64,000 nt of DNA. Origin: Burkholderiales bacterium. Its GTDB lineage: Bacteria > Pseudomonadota > Gammaproteobacteria > Burkholderiales > SG8-41. Of this stretch, positions 35,521-43,681 are shown piece by piece; the stretch's first letter is position 1; each line of letters opens with the position of its first letter. Below the pieces are notes generated by a model, which was not told the DNA's origin, did not search any database, and saw only the letters and a list, made by a program, of their open reading frames with translations. The stretch covers positions 1 through 64,000 of the forward strand of contig JADZGE010000030.1 of the NCBI GenBank assembly GCA_020854035.1, read 5' to 3'. The position numbers and the translations under genes were made by a program.

Positions 35521-36285
35521 GCATGAAATTCAGCTTGAGCGCGCCTCTGGCCGCTTGCATCGCTTTGCTGGGGGCCGCCCACGGCGGCCCGGCTGAAGCG
35601 CAGCAGAAGTACCCCGCGCGGCCGATACGGCTCGTGTTGCCGTTCTCGCCGGGCGGCAGCACCGACATCGTGGCGCGCCTGATCGGCCGGAAGATCGCCG
35701 AGAGCTGGGGCCAGCAGGTGGTGGTCGACAATCGCCCCGGCGGGGGCGGCAACGTGGCGGCCGAGGCCGTGGCCCGCGCGGCGCCGGACGGCTACACGCT
35801 GTTCCAGGTGAACGTCGCCAACGCGATCGGCGCGAGCCTCTATCCCCGGCTCAACTACAGCCTGATCGGGGATTTCGCCCCGGTGACACAGCTTGCCTCG
35901 ACCCCGTAACGTGCTGCTGGCGCATCCGAGCGTGCCGGTGAAATCGGTGCGCGACATGGTCGCGCTGGCCAAGGCGCGGCCCGGCCAGCTTAACTATGCG
36001 TCGGCCGGCGCGGGCAGCGCCACGCACCTGTCGGGCGAACTGCTGAAGAGCCTGGCCGGCGTGAACATCGTCCACGTGCCCTATCGCGGGACCGGGCCGG
36101 CGGTCACCGCCCTGCGGTCCGGCGAGATCGTCAGGATACTGGGCCTCGCGGACGTGCGCGAGCAACTGACGACGCAGGGCCTCGATCCAGTCGGTGGCAC
36201 GACCGAGCAGTTCGGCGCCTATCTCAAGGCGGAAATCGCCAAGTGGGCTAAGGTCGTGAAGGCGTCCGGCGCGAAGCCCGAGTAA
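35517..36285 (+). pseudogene. Bug substrate-binding protein broken by a frameshift and a deletion
   Basis: The first frame gives a signal peptide and a normal Bug N-lobe (VLPFSPGGSTDIVARLIGR, VDNRPGGGGN) but stops at 35907-35909. The downstream frame carries the continuation (NVLLAHPSVPVKSVRDMV, HVPYRGTGPAVTAL). Removing the single T at 35907 restores continuity. A second lesion near 36130 joins SGEIV to RILGLADVREQL, losing about 70 residues, before a normal C-terminus (EIAKWAKVVKASGAKPE). It begins on the aconitase stop codon. Confidence 0.8.
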
Positions 36286-36324
36286 GAGGCAGTCGCCACC
36301 CCAACTTCACAGGAGAGACTACGC

Positions 36325-37425
36325 GTGACTGAACGGGAGATCGTGCTGATGGCAGTGGGAGATACCGGCCCCTTCCACGCGCCGGCGGATGCTTACGCCG
36401 CGCTGGTAAAGCCCAGGCTCGCGCTGGCCGACATTCGTTTCGCGCAGGCCGAGCGGCTGTATTCGGAACGGGGGGCACTGCAGGTGCACGCCGAAATTCC
36501 CAACGCACGCCTGAAACCCGACATGGCGGCGGTGTTCGGCGACTGCGGCTTCGACGTGGTGTCGGTTGCCGGCAACCACGCGCTCGACTGGGGAGAGGAT
36601 GCCTTTTTCGACACGATTGCTCACCTGGAAGCGCAGGGCGCGCGGGCGGTGGGGGGCGGCCGCAATCTCGAGGAAGCGCGCCGGCCGGTGGTGATCGAGC
36701 GCAAAGGCGTCCGTGTTGCTTTCCTCGCCTACTGCTCGATACTCAACGAAGGCTACGCGGCAGGCCCGAGGAAAGCCGGGGTCGCCCCCCTGCGCATCCA
36801 TACCTATTACGAGGCGGTCGAGCATCAGCCGGGAATAGCGCCGCGGGTCGTGACCATCCCCTACGACGACGATCTCGCCGATATGGTCGCGGACATCAAG
36901 GCGGCGAGAAAGATCGCGGACGTGGTGGTGGTATCGCAGCACTGGGGCCTGCACTTCGTGCCCAGGACCATTGCGGGTTATCAGGAAACCGTCGCAAAGG
37001 CCGCGTTTGCCGCGGGTGCCGGATTGGTGCTGGGGCATCATCCGCACGTCCCCAAGGCGATCGGCGTGCACGACAGGAAGGTGTGCTTCTACAGCCTGGG
37101 CAATTTCATCATGTCGCGCCCGGAGCGCGGCCCCGAACAGGCGGCGGCGTTCGAAAAGCACCACGGCGTCAAGCTCGACCCCGAATACCCGCGGCTCGCT
37201 TACGGCACCGACGCGAAGCGCAGCCTGATCGCCAGGGCGGTGCTGTCGAGAAAGGGCGTGGAGCGGGTTTCCTTTCTCCCGGTGCTCATCGACAGGCAGT
37301 TGCGTCCCGAGTGCCTGCCCGGCGGCGATTCGCGCTTCGCGGAGGCGGTCAACTACATGGAGTGGGCGTCGGAGGATTTTCCGCACACCTTCACGGTCGA
37401 CGGTGACGAAGTGGTTGTTTCCTGA
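36325..37425 (+). CDS. CapA family protein (metallophosphatase-like)
   Basis: The 366-residue protein has the CapA/metallo-dependent phosphatase pattern: MAVGDTGPF near the start, DVVSVAGNHALDWGEDAF, VVVSQHWG, LVLGHHPHVPKAI and YSLGNFIM. CapA proteins are named for poly-gamma-glutamate export, but in catabolic operons with Bug proteins they have unknown enzymatic roles. There is no signal peptide or membrane helix, so it is cytoplasmic here. AGGAGAG precedes the GTG start. It lies between two Bug loci in the same orientation. Confidence 0.87.
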   Translation: MTEREIVLMAVGDTGPFHAPADAYAALVKPRLALADIRFAQAERLYSERGALQVHAEIPNARLKPDMAAVFGDCGFDVVSVAGNHALDWGEDAFFDTIAHLEAQGARAVGGGRNLEEARRPVVIERKGVRVAFLAYCSILNEGYAAGPRKAGVAPLRIHTYYEAVEHQPGIAPRVVTIPYDDDLADMVADIKAARKIADVVVVSQHWGLHFVPRTIAGYQETVAKAAFAAGAGLVLGHHPHVPKAIGVHDRKVCFYSLGNFIMSRPERGPEQAAAFEKHHGVKLDPEYPRLAYGTDAKRSLIARAVLSRKGVERVSFLPVLIDRQLRPECLPGGDSRFAEAVNYMEWASEDFPHTFTVDGDEVVVS

Positions 37426-37503
37426 GGAGGAAGCGTGCCCGAGACGAGACGCGGTTTTCGATGTGTTCCGGAGCCATTTCCTGATTCAATCGAGGAGTCG
37501 AGC

Positions 37504-38472
37504 ATGACGATATCGAAAGTTGTTTTCGCCGGCCTGACGGCCGTGTCTGCCCTGATCGCAACGGTGTCCGTCGCACAGGACTATCCCGTCAAGCCAGTGC
37601 GGCTTATCGTGACCTTTCCTCCGGGGGGCGGCGCCGACATGCTGGCGCGAGCGCTCGGCAAGCAGTTGGGAGAGCGCTGGAAGAACTCCGTCGTCATCGA
37701 CAACCGGGGCGGCGGCGATGGCGCGATCGGCGCGGCCGTGGCGGTGAAGACACCGCCGGACGGCTACACGCTGCTCATGGTGATTTCCACGCATACCGTG
37801 CTTCCGCATATCAAGAGGTCGCTGCAGTACGACATTACGCAGGACTTCACCCCGGTCGTGCGCGTTGCCGAGGCGCCGAACATCGTGGTCACGCATCCGT
37901 CGCTGCCCGCGCGAAACATCCCGGAACTGATCGCGCTCGCGAAGAAGAATCCCGGGCAACTCGATTATCCCGGTTCGGGCTACGGCGGCCCCGCACATCT
38001 CGCCGGAGTCCTGTTCGATCAGTTTGCCGGCACGAAGCTCAACTTCATTCCCTACAAGGGCGCCGGCCCCTCGCTCGTTGCCCTCATGGGCGGCCATGTG
38101 ACCCTCATGTTTCCCGCGATAACAGGGGCACTGCCGCACGTGCGGTCGGGGAAGATCAGGGCCCTCGCCGTGACCAGCGAGAAGCGTTACGTGGAAATGC
38201 CGGATCTCCCCACCGTGGGCGAAACGCTGAAGGGCTACGCCTTCGTCGGTTGGTACGGGCTTGTATCAAGGACGGGGACGCCGGCCGCCATCGTCGACAA
38301 GGTGCATGCCGATACCGTCGCCGCGCTGGACAGCAAGGAACTCCGCGACTTCCTGAGACTCGGCGGGCTGACCGCGGCGGTGCTGAACCCGGCGGCGTTC
38401 GGAACGTTCATCGGCGGCGAGATCAAGCAGGCAGCGAAGCTCGTGGCGAGCGCGGGATTGACAAAGGATTGA
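37504..38472 (+). CDS. Bug-family TTT periplasmic substrate-binding protein
   Basis: The 322-residue protein has a signal peptide (VVFAGLTAVSALIATVSVA). It then has VRLIVTFPPGGGADMLARAL, VIDNRGGGDGAIGAAVAV, and FIPYKGAGPSLVALMGGH in the ligand cleft. All segments expected of an intact Bug protein are present. GAGGAG lies 6 bp before the chosen ATG, and the upstream in-frame extension has no signal character. It follows the CapA gene and precedes a degraded small gene. The nearest permease genes are at 43.2-45.2 kb. Confidence 0.93.
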   Translation: MTISKVVFAGLTAVSALIATVSVAQDYPVKPVRLIVTFPPGGGADMLARALGKQLGERWKNSVVIDNRGGGDGAIGAAVAVKTPPDGYTLLMVISTHTVLPHIKRSLQYDITQDFTPVVRVAEAPNIVVTHPSLPARNIPELIALAKKNPGQLDYPGSGYGGPAHLAGVLFDQFAGTKLNFIPYKGAGPSLVALMGGHVTLMFPAITGALPHVRSGKIRALAVTSEKRYVEMPDLPTVGETLKGYAFVGWYGLVSRTGTPAAIVDKVHADTVAALDSKELRDFLRLGGLTAAVLNPAAFGTFIGGEIKQAAKLVASAGLTKD

Positions 38473-38493
38473 ACAACCATCGCGGGGCAACCC

Positions 38494-38736
38494 ATGGCGA
38501 CCATCGTTCGCAAGCAGCGCGTGGCAAGCGGGCCCCGCTTGCTGCGCAAGCCGCTCAAGGGGCGCTTCGTCGAGATACTCGATCTCCAGTGCGAGGACCG
38601 CAAGCTGGTGCTGATCAAGGCGCGCAGCCGGGCGATACGTCGAATCCGGGCGATGTCGTCGTCTTCGAGCCCGCGACCAGGAAATGACCCCTCGCAGGGG
38701 AAATGCCGCGCGCACCGGCGCCTCTCATGTGGATAG
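38494..38736 (+). pseudogene. unrecognised small gene, possibly a deleted remnant
   Basis: An 80-residue frame starts well (MATIVRKQRVASGPRLLRKP, then FVEILDLQCEDRKLVLIK) and then turns into Arg/Ser-rich sequence. At the point of change another frame continues as NPGDVVVFEPATRK and stops at 38687. This suggests the start and end of one gene brought together out of frame by a deletion near 38625. I cannot name the family. It lies between two intact Bug genes. Confidence 0.35.
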
Positions 38737-38755
38737 TCAATTGACCGAAGGGACA

Positions 38756-39730
38756 ATGATGAAACGACACATTTTGTGTTTCGTGGGGCTTTCCGCCCTT
38801 TTCAGCATGTCGGGGGCGGCCGCGCAGGATTTTCCGTCCAGACCCGTACGCATGGTCGTCGGCTTCGCGCCGGGCGGCGCGGTGGATATCGTCGCGCGCA
38901 CGATCGCGGCCCCGATGTCGGAGGTGCTTGGGCAGCCGGTGGTCATCGAGACGCGGCCCGGCGCCAACGGCATGATCGGGGCGGACCTCGTCGCGAAGAG
39001 CGCGCCGGACGGCCAGACCATCGGGCTGGTCAGCATCAGCTCGATGGTGCTCAACGTGCACCTGCATCCGAATCCGCCCTACCACACGCTGCGGGACTTC
39101 ACGCCGATCAGCACCGTGGGGCTGCTGCCGTTCGTGATCGCGGTGCATCCCGCGGTGCCGGCCCGCTCGGTGAAGGATCTCATCGCGATCGCGAAGAAGC
39201 AGCCGGGCAAAGTGCTGGTTGGCACCCCGGGCGTCGGCGGCCTGCAGCACCTGACGCTCGAACTGCTCAATGCCGCCGCGAAGATCCGGATCCACCACGT
39301 GCCCTACAAGGGAACGACGCCGGCGATGACCGACGTAATGGGCGGCCACATCGACGGGGTGATCGGCGGCGTGCCGGGGATACTCGGCCCCCACAAGGCG
39401 GGGCGGCTGCGCGCGCTGGTTGTCACGGGCGACCAGCGGGTGCCCGCGATGGCGGACGTGCCGACCCTGAAGGAGCAGGGTTTTCCGGACCTCGTCGTCG
39501 TGAACTGGTACGCGATCGTCGGTCCGGCCAATCTGCCGGCGCCGGCGCTCAACGCGCTGCACGCATCCATCGTGAAGGGCGCCGCGCTGCCCGCCACCAG
39601 GGCGAAGTTCGAGGCCGCCGGGGTGGACGTGAAGACCGACCCGACGCCGGCCGCCTTCGCGGAATTCGTGCGCAGGGAGTTCGTGCGTTGGGGCGCCGCC
39701 GTGAAGGGCGCCGGCATCAGGATCGAGTGA
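38756..39730 (+). CDS. Bug-family TTT periplasmic substrate-binding protein
   Basis: The 324-residue protein has a signal peptide (LCFVGLSALFSMSGAAA), MVVGFAPGGAVDIVARTI, ETRPGANGMIGADLVA, and the cleft segment HHVPYKGTTPAMTDVM. The C-terminus RWGAAVKGAGIRIE is complete. Two consecutive ATG codons follow GAAGGGA; the first is used here. It is followed by an aspartate-dehydrogenase-like gene whose GTG/ATG region overlaps or abuts its stop, so the two are co-transcribed and may serve one amino-dicarboxylate-like substrate. Confidence 0.93.
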   Translation: MMKRHILCFVGLSALFSMSGAAAQDFPSRPVRMVVGFAPGGAVDIVARTIAAPMSEVLGQPVVIETRPGANGMIGADLVAKSAPDGQTIGLVSISSMVLNVHLHPNPPYHTLRDFTPISTVGLLPFVIAVHPAVPARSVKDLIAIAKKQPGKVLVGTPGVGGLQHLTLELLNAAAKIRIHHVPYKGTTPAMTDVMGGHIDGVIGGVPGILGPHKAGRLRALVVTGDQRVPAMADVPTLKEQGFPDLVVVNWYAIVGPANLPAPALNALHASIVKGAALPATRAKFEAAGVDVKTDPTPAAFAEFVRREFVRWGAAVKGAGIRIE

Positions 39731-39735
39731 CGCCG

Positions 39736-40560
39736 ATGGTACGGGCGGACGGGCGGCGTGTGCCTCTCAGGCTGGGTCTCATCGGCTTCGGTGGCCTTGG
39801 CAGCGTGGTGGCCGCGCATCTCGCCCGCGATGAGCGCGCGCGCTTCGTCGCCGTCGCCGCCCGGCCGCGCCAGCGCGAGCGGGTGCGTGCCGTGCTCGGC
39901 GAGGTGCCGGTCGTGGACGATGCGGACGGGTTGCTGGCGCGCCGGCCGGACCTGGTGATCGAATGCGCCAGCCACGGGGCGTTCCGGCAGTACGCCGAAC
40001 CGGTACTGCGCGCGGGCGCGGATCTCCTCGCGGTTTCGTCCGGCGTGCTCGCCGACGCCGGGTATCGCCGGCGGGTGTTGGCGGCGGCCGAGGCGTCCGG
40101 GGCGGGGCTGCAGATTCCCTCCGGCGCGATCGGCGCGATCGACGCCGTCGCCGCCGCGCGCCACGCCGGGCTGAAACGGGTCGTCTACGTCACCCGCAAG
40201 AACGCGCGGGCCTGGGCCGGCACGCCGGCCGAACGGATGGTCGATCTCGCCGCCGTGCGGGAGCCGACGCTGTTCTTCGACGACACGGCCGAGCGCGCCG
40301 CGTTCATCTTTACCGACAAGGCCAACGTGACGGCGACGCTGGCACTCGCGGGGATAGGCTTCGAGGCAACCCGGGTGCGCTTCTGGGTGGACCCGGGCGT
40401 CACCCGGAGCATCCACCACATCGAGGCCGCGGGCGCCTGCGGCGAGCTGAAGCTGGAAATGTTCAACACTGTCGTCTCGCCGGAGAACAACGCGTCGTTC
40501 CAGACGGCGATGAGCATCGTGCAGGCGGTGCGCAACCGGAGCGCCGCCTTGCGCTTCTAG
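39736..40560 (+). CDS. aspartate dehydrogenase-like protein (NadX/DUF108)
   Basis: The 274-residue protein has the Rossmann motif LIGFGGLGSVVAAHLA near residue 12, VIECASHGAFRQY, and the active-site region LQIPSGAIGAIDAV. It also has TDKANVTATLALAGIGFEA. It belongs to the L-aspartate dehydrogenase family. Compared with the copy at 29.2 kb it keeps the central linker that the other copy has in shorter form. An in-frame GTG at 39727 overlaps the Bug stop and could be the real start. It ends this plus-strand block. Confidence 0.87.
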   Translation: MVRADGRRVPLRLGLIGFGGLGSVVAAHLARDERARFVAVAARPRQRERVRAVLGEVPVVDDADGLLARRPDLVIECASHGAFRQYAEPVLRAGADLLAVSSGVLADAGYRRRVLAAAEASGAGLQIPSGAIGAIDAVAAARHAGLKRVVYVTRKNARAWAGTPAERMVDLAAVREPTLFFDDTAERAAFIFTDKANVTATLALAGIGFEATRVRFWVDPGVTRSIHHIEAAGACGELKLEMFNTVVSPENNASFQTAMSIVQAVRNRSAALRF

Positions 40561-40718
40561 GCCGGCCGGCGAGCGGGTGCCGCGGAGCGGGGAAGCCTCG
40601 ACGAGCGCCTGCCCGGCACCACGGCAGCGGCTGCCCGGTCGGTGCAAGGTCGAGAACCCCGGGGATTTGTTCGGGATCGGAATCCGGTCTGCCCGGCTTC
40701 GAACCCGTCACCGGGCAT

Positions 40719-41042
40719 TCATGATTCTCCGGCCCGTGGGGTTCCGCATTTCCAGCACGCGGTGAACTGGCCTTCGAGCTCCTCCCCGCATCGCGGGCAG
40801 CGCCAGTGCCGGCCGCGATGCTCGCGTGCGGCGCCGCCCGTCAGGAACGCGATCAGCAGTTCGTTCGCGCGCTCGAACTGCGCGTCGTCCGCGATCCAGA
40901 CGCTGCACACGTCGGCGGGCAGTTCGCCCCAGCCGCTTGTCAGGAACTCCCCGCGCACGACTGCGGTGATGCCGTTCGATTCGAGGAAGCCCTTCACGAG
41001 GTGCGCCTCGGGAGCGTGTTTCGCGACGTGAATCTGCTTCAT
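40719..41042 (-). CDS. DUF2007 domain protein with C-terminal zinc ribbon
   Basis: The 107-residue protein begins with a DUF2007 (putative signal-transducing) domain (APEAHLVKGFLESNGITAVV, then the conserved VWIADDAQFERANELL). It ends with a four-cysteine ribbon (CPRCGEELEG and CWKCG). The role is unknown; DUF2007 proteins are small cytoplasmic binders. The ATG before KQIHVAK is chosen; a TTG five codons upstream is possible. It stands alone on the minus strand, convergent with the aspartate-dehydrogenase-like gene. A weak hairpin (40691-40716) lies between them. Confidence 0.8.
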   Translation of the reverse strand: MKQIHVAKHAPEAHLVKGFLESNGITAVVRGEFLTSGWGELPADVCSVWIADDAQFERANELLIAFLTGGAAREHRGRHWRCPRCGEELEGQFTACWKCGTPRAGES

Positions 41043-41192
41043 CAGCCGTACGGGCAATCGATTGCCCCTTGACCCCGAGCAAGGTGAGGCGACGTTGAGC
41101 CTCGAGGCGGAAATGTAACCCGAATCGGTGCGGACGCCGCCCCCGTCCGTGCCCGGCCGCCCGCCACCCGTCCCGCGGCGCCGGCATGGTGC

Positions 41193-41198
41193 TAGAAT
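41193..41198 (+). promoter_or_regulatory. possible -10 box (TAGAAT)
   Basis: TAGAAT is followed by cgcgcc, the same block seen at the leaderless starts of 19.8 and 52.5 kb. Here the start codon lies 85 bp further down, with a heptamer array in between. No -35 is evident. Confidence 0.35.
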
Positions 41199-41248
41199 CG
41201 CGCCGCTTCCCAGCCGCGATCCGCGACGCCGGCGAGCGGGCCGGCACC

Positions 41249-41276
41249 CTCACCCATCACTCATTGCCCGTCACCC
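41249..41276. repeat. heptamer array, 4 units
   Basis: Units ctcaccc, atcactc, attgccc and gtcaccc abut and end 6 bp before the ATG of the isocitrate/isopropylmalate-type dehydrogenase. They occupy the place of a ribosome-binding site. Confidence 0.65.
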
Positions 41277-41282
41277 GAAAAG

Positions 41283-42368
41283 ATGCCCGCCCCCCTCGCG
41301 ATCGGGATACTCGAAGGCGATGATATCGGACTCGAGGTCGTGCCGCAGTGCGTGAAGGCCATGCGCGCGGCGGCGGCGAGGACCGGCCTCGCGATCGAGT
41401 GGCACCCGGTGCCCATCGGGAAGAAGGCGCTCGACGATCTGGGCCACACCCTGCCTCCCGGCACGCTGGAGAAACTCGACACCCTCGACGGCTGGGTGCT
41501 GGGTCCGATCGGGCACCAGGCCTATCCGAAGGGGAATCCCGCCGCGATCAACCCCCATCCCGTTCTGCGCAAGCACTTCGACCTTTTCGCGAACATCCGT
41601 CCGGCGAAGTCGTACCCGGGACTGCCCGCCGTCTACAAGGACGTCGATCTCGTCATCGTGCGCGAGAACAACGAGGGATTTCCGCCGGACCGCAACACGT
41701 ACATGGGAAACGGTGAATTCAGGCCGACTCCCGACATGACGATCTCGATCCGGCTCGTCACGCGCGAGGGCTCGCGCAAGGTCGCGCGCGCGGCGTTCGA
41801 CCTCGCACGCACCCGGCGGCGCCGCAAGCTGACGGCGGTGCACAAGGACACAGTGTTCAAGCTCGGCTGCGGCATGTTCGCCGAGGAGTGCAGGGCGCTC
41901 GCGCGGGAGTACCCGGACATCGCCTACGGCGAAGTGCTCGTCGATACGTTCGCGATGAAGCTCGTGATGAAGCCGCAGCAGTTCGACGTGATCGTCACCA
42001 CCAATACCTTCGGCGATATCCTCTCCGATGCCGCCGCTGGGCTCGTCGGCGGGCTGGGACTCGCTCCGGCGCTCTCGGCGGGGCCGCAGCGGGCCATGGC
42101 CCAGGCGACGCATGGCTCGGCGCCCGACATCGCCGGACGCAACATCGCCAACCCCTACGCCATGATCATGTCGGGGCAGATGCTGCTCGCCTGGCTCGGC
42201 CACAAGCGCAGTGAGCCGCGCGCGGTGCGCGCCTCCGAACTCATGGAGGCGGCCGCCGACAGGGTGATCCGCGAGGCGCGCGCGCTCACCGCCGATCTCG
42301 GCGGCAAGGCGACCACGGTCGAAATGGGCGAGGCGATCGCCGCCGCGATCGCGCACGCTCCGCTCTGA
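41283..42368 (+). CDS. isocitrate/isopropylmalate dehydrogenase family protein
   Basis: The 361-residue protein has the beta-decarboxylating dehydrogenase signature: FANIRPAKSYPGLP with the substrate arginines, VRENNEGFPPDRNTYMG, the lysine in LTAVHKDTVFKLG, and NTFGDILSDAAAGLVGGLG with the metal aspartates. It oxidises a 2-hydroxy acid with a neighbouring carboxylate; tartrate, isocitrate, homoisocitrate or 3-isopropylmalate are the usual choices. No leu genes lie beside it. Followed by a ModA-like gene and TctBA, it probably feeds a catabolic tricarboxylate or hydroxydicarboxylate route. Confidence 0.9.
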   Translation: MPAPLAIGILEGDDIGLEVVPQCVKAMRAAAARTGLAIEWHPVPIGKKALDDLGHTLPPGTLEKLDTLDGWVLGPIGHQAYPKGNPAAINPHPVLRKHFDLFANIRPAKSYPGLPAVYKDVDLVIVRENNEGFPPDRNTYMGNGEFRPTPDMTISIRLVTREGSRKVARAAFDLARTRRRRKLTAVHKDTVFKLGCGMFAEECRALAREYPDIAYGEVLVDTFAMKLVMKPQQFDVIVTTNTFGDILSDAAAGLVGGLGLAPALSAGPQRAMAQATHGSAPDIAGRNIANPYAMIMSGQMLLAWLGHKRSEPRAVRASELMEAAADRVIREARALTADLGGKATTVEMGEAIAAAIAHAPL

Positions 42369-42369
42369 C

Positions 42370-43074
42370 GTGCAGCCGCTGCGCATCCTCTCCGCCGGGG
42401 CCGCACAGTCCGTCACCGAACGGCTCGCGGCGCGCTTCACCGCGGATACCGGCCGCGAGGTGAGCGCGGCGTACGGCGCGGTCGGCGCGATGAAGGCGCG
42501 CGTGCTTGCCGGCGAGGCGGTCGACGTGGTGACGCTGTCGGCGCAATTGCTGGACGAACTGCTCGCGTCGGGGCACCTCGCGGCGGGCACCCGGCGCGAT
42601 CTCGGCCCGGTGCGCACGGGGGTTGCCGTCCGCGCGGGCGCACCCGCGCCGGAAGTGGCCGGGGAATCGTCGCTGCGGGCGAGCCTGCTCGTTGCAACGA
42701 GCCTGGTGTGCCCCGACCCCGCGATCGCCACGGCCGGCAAGGTAGTCGTGAGCGCGCTCGATCAACTCGGCATCGCCTCCGAGATGCGCGGGCGCATGCA
42801 CCTTTTTCCCAACGGCTACGCGGCCATGCGGCATCTCGCCTCCGCCGGCGGCCCGGGCGATATCGGCATTACCCAGGTGACCGAAATCCTCGCCGACAAC
42901 GGTGTAACATACGTCGGCCCGTTGCCGGAGACCCTGCAGATGACGACCGTTTACGCTGCGGCAGTCGCGGCCGGTGCCCGGAACCCGGACGCGGCGAGCG
43001 AGTTCATCGCCCGGTTGACCGGCCCCGGCGCCCGGGCGATGCTGCGCGACGCGGGCTTCGAGCCGGACCGGTGA
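42370..43074 (+). CDS. ModA-like periplasmic-binding-fold protein without signal peptide
   Basis: The 234-residue protein has the molybdate-binding-protein fold pattern: ILSAGAAQSVTERLAARF, AVGAMKARVLAGEAVDVVTL and a C-terminal TGPGARAMLRDAGFEP. No signal peptide precedes it, even considering upstream codons. The GTG start is 1 bp after the previous stop, so translation is coupled. Such cytoplasmic ModA-like proteins occur in TTT catabolic operons and probably sense or bind an organic anion rather than molybdate. This role is an inference. Confidence 0.8.
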   Translation: MQPLRILSAGAAQSVTERLAARFTADTGREVSAAYGAVGAMKARVLAGEAVDVVTLSAQLLDELLASGHLAAGTRRDLGPVRTGVAVRAGAPAPEVAGESSLRASLLVATSLVCPDPAIATAGKVVVSALDQLGIASEMRGRMHLFPNGYAAMRHLASAGGPGDIGITQVTEILADNGVTYVGPLPETLQMTTVYAAAVAAGARNPDAASEFIARLTGPGARAMLRDAGFEPDR

Positions 43075-43105
43075 GAACCCCGGAGGCGACGCCGGATCGC
43101 CGGCG

Positions 43106-43119
43106 ATCACCCGTCATCC
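43106..43119. repeat. heptamer repeat, 2 units
   Basis: Units atcaccc and gtcatcc lie in the 144-bp spacer before the TctB gene. They are the shortest example of the family. Confidence 0.4.
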
Positions 43120-43218
43120 CTCCCCCACGGTCGGAACGGCAATGAACCGCACAGCTCGCCTCGCGCCTCCGGGTCGCGCCGGCGCGCGCTTCCCGCGGCG
43201 GCATTGCCCGATCGCGCG

Positions 43219-43680
43219 ATGGTGAGGTTGCGTACCGGCGATATCGTTTCCGCCGCGGCGCTCGCGGGGCTCGGTTGCTTCATCATGATCGAGGCGCGCG
43301 GCTGGGAGTACATGGGCCCGGACGGACCGGGGCCGGGCTTCTTCCCGCTCTGGTACGGCATCGCGATGGTCGCGCTCTCCGTCCTGCTCGTCGCGACGAG
43401 CCTCGCACAGCGCGCGCGCGAAGAAGCGCACGCGGTGCGCTGGCGCGAAGTCGGCGGCGCGCTCGGCGCATGGGCCGGCCTCGCGCTGTGCGTGGGGTTG
43501 CTCAAGGTGCTCGGGTTCGTGCTGGCGTTCGCGCTCTTCACGTTCTTCCTCGTCGCGATCCTGTACCGCCGCCCGCCCGGCGTCGCTCTCGCCGTTTCTG
43601 CCGGCACGGCGGCGGCGTTCCACGTGCTGTTCCCGCTGGCGCTCGACATCGCGCTGCCGGTCGGCAGGCTCGGATTCTGA
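43219..43680 (+). CDS. tctB: TTT small permease subunit TctB
   Basis: The 153-residue protein has four predicted membrane helices and the TctB start pattern (hydrophobic AAALAGLGCFIMIEARGW followed by GPGPGFFPLWYG). Together with the larger TctA-like subunit encoded 1 bp downstream it forms the sodium- or proton-coupled carboxylate permease. The ATG is preferred to an in-frame TTG five codons upstream. This is the only TctAB pair in the window although eleven Bug loci are present. Confidence 0.88.
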   Translation: MVRLRTGDIVSAAALAGLGCFIMIEARGWEYMGPDGPGPGFFPLWYGIAMVALSVLLVATSLAQRAREEAHAVRWREVGGALGAWAGLALCVGLLKVLGFVLAFALFTFFLVAILYRRPPGVALAVSAGTAAAFHVLFPLALDIALPVGRLGF

Positions 43681-43681
43681 A

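Noticed and set aside
35907..35909. Stop-codon readthrough or recoding in the Bug gene
   Set aside because: The stop is TAA and the continuation is in a different frame; a one-base insertion explains it fully.
40691..40716. A tRNA T-arm-like sequence (cttcgaaccc) between convergent genes
   Set aside because: The stem pairs do not form a proper T-arm and no acceptor or anticodon arm can be drawn; it is only a weak hairpin.
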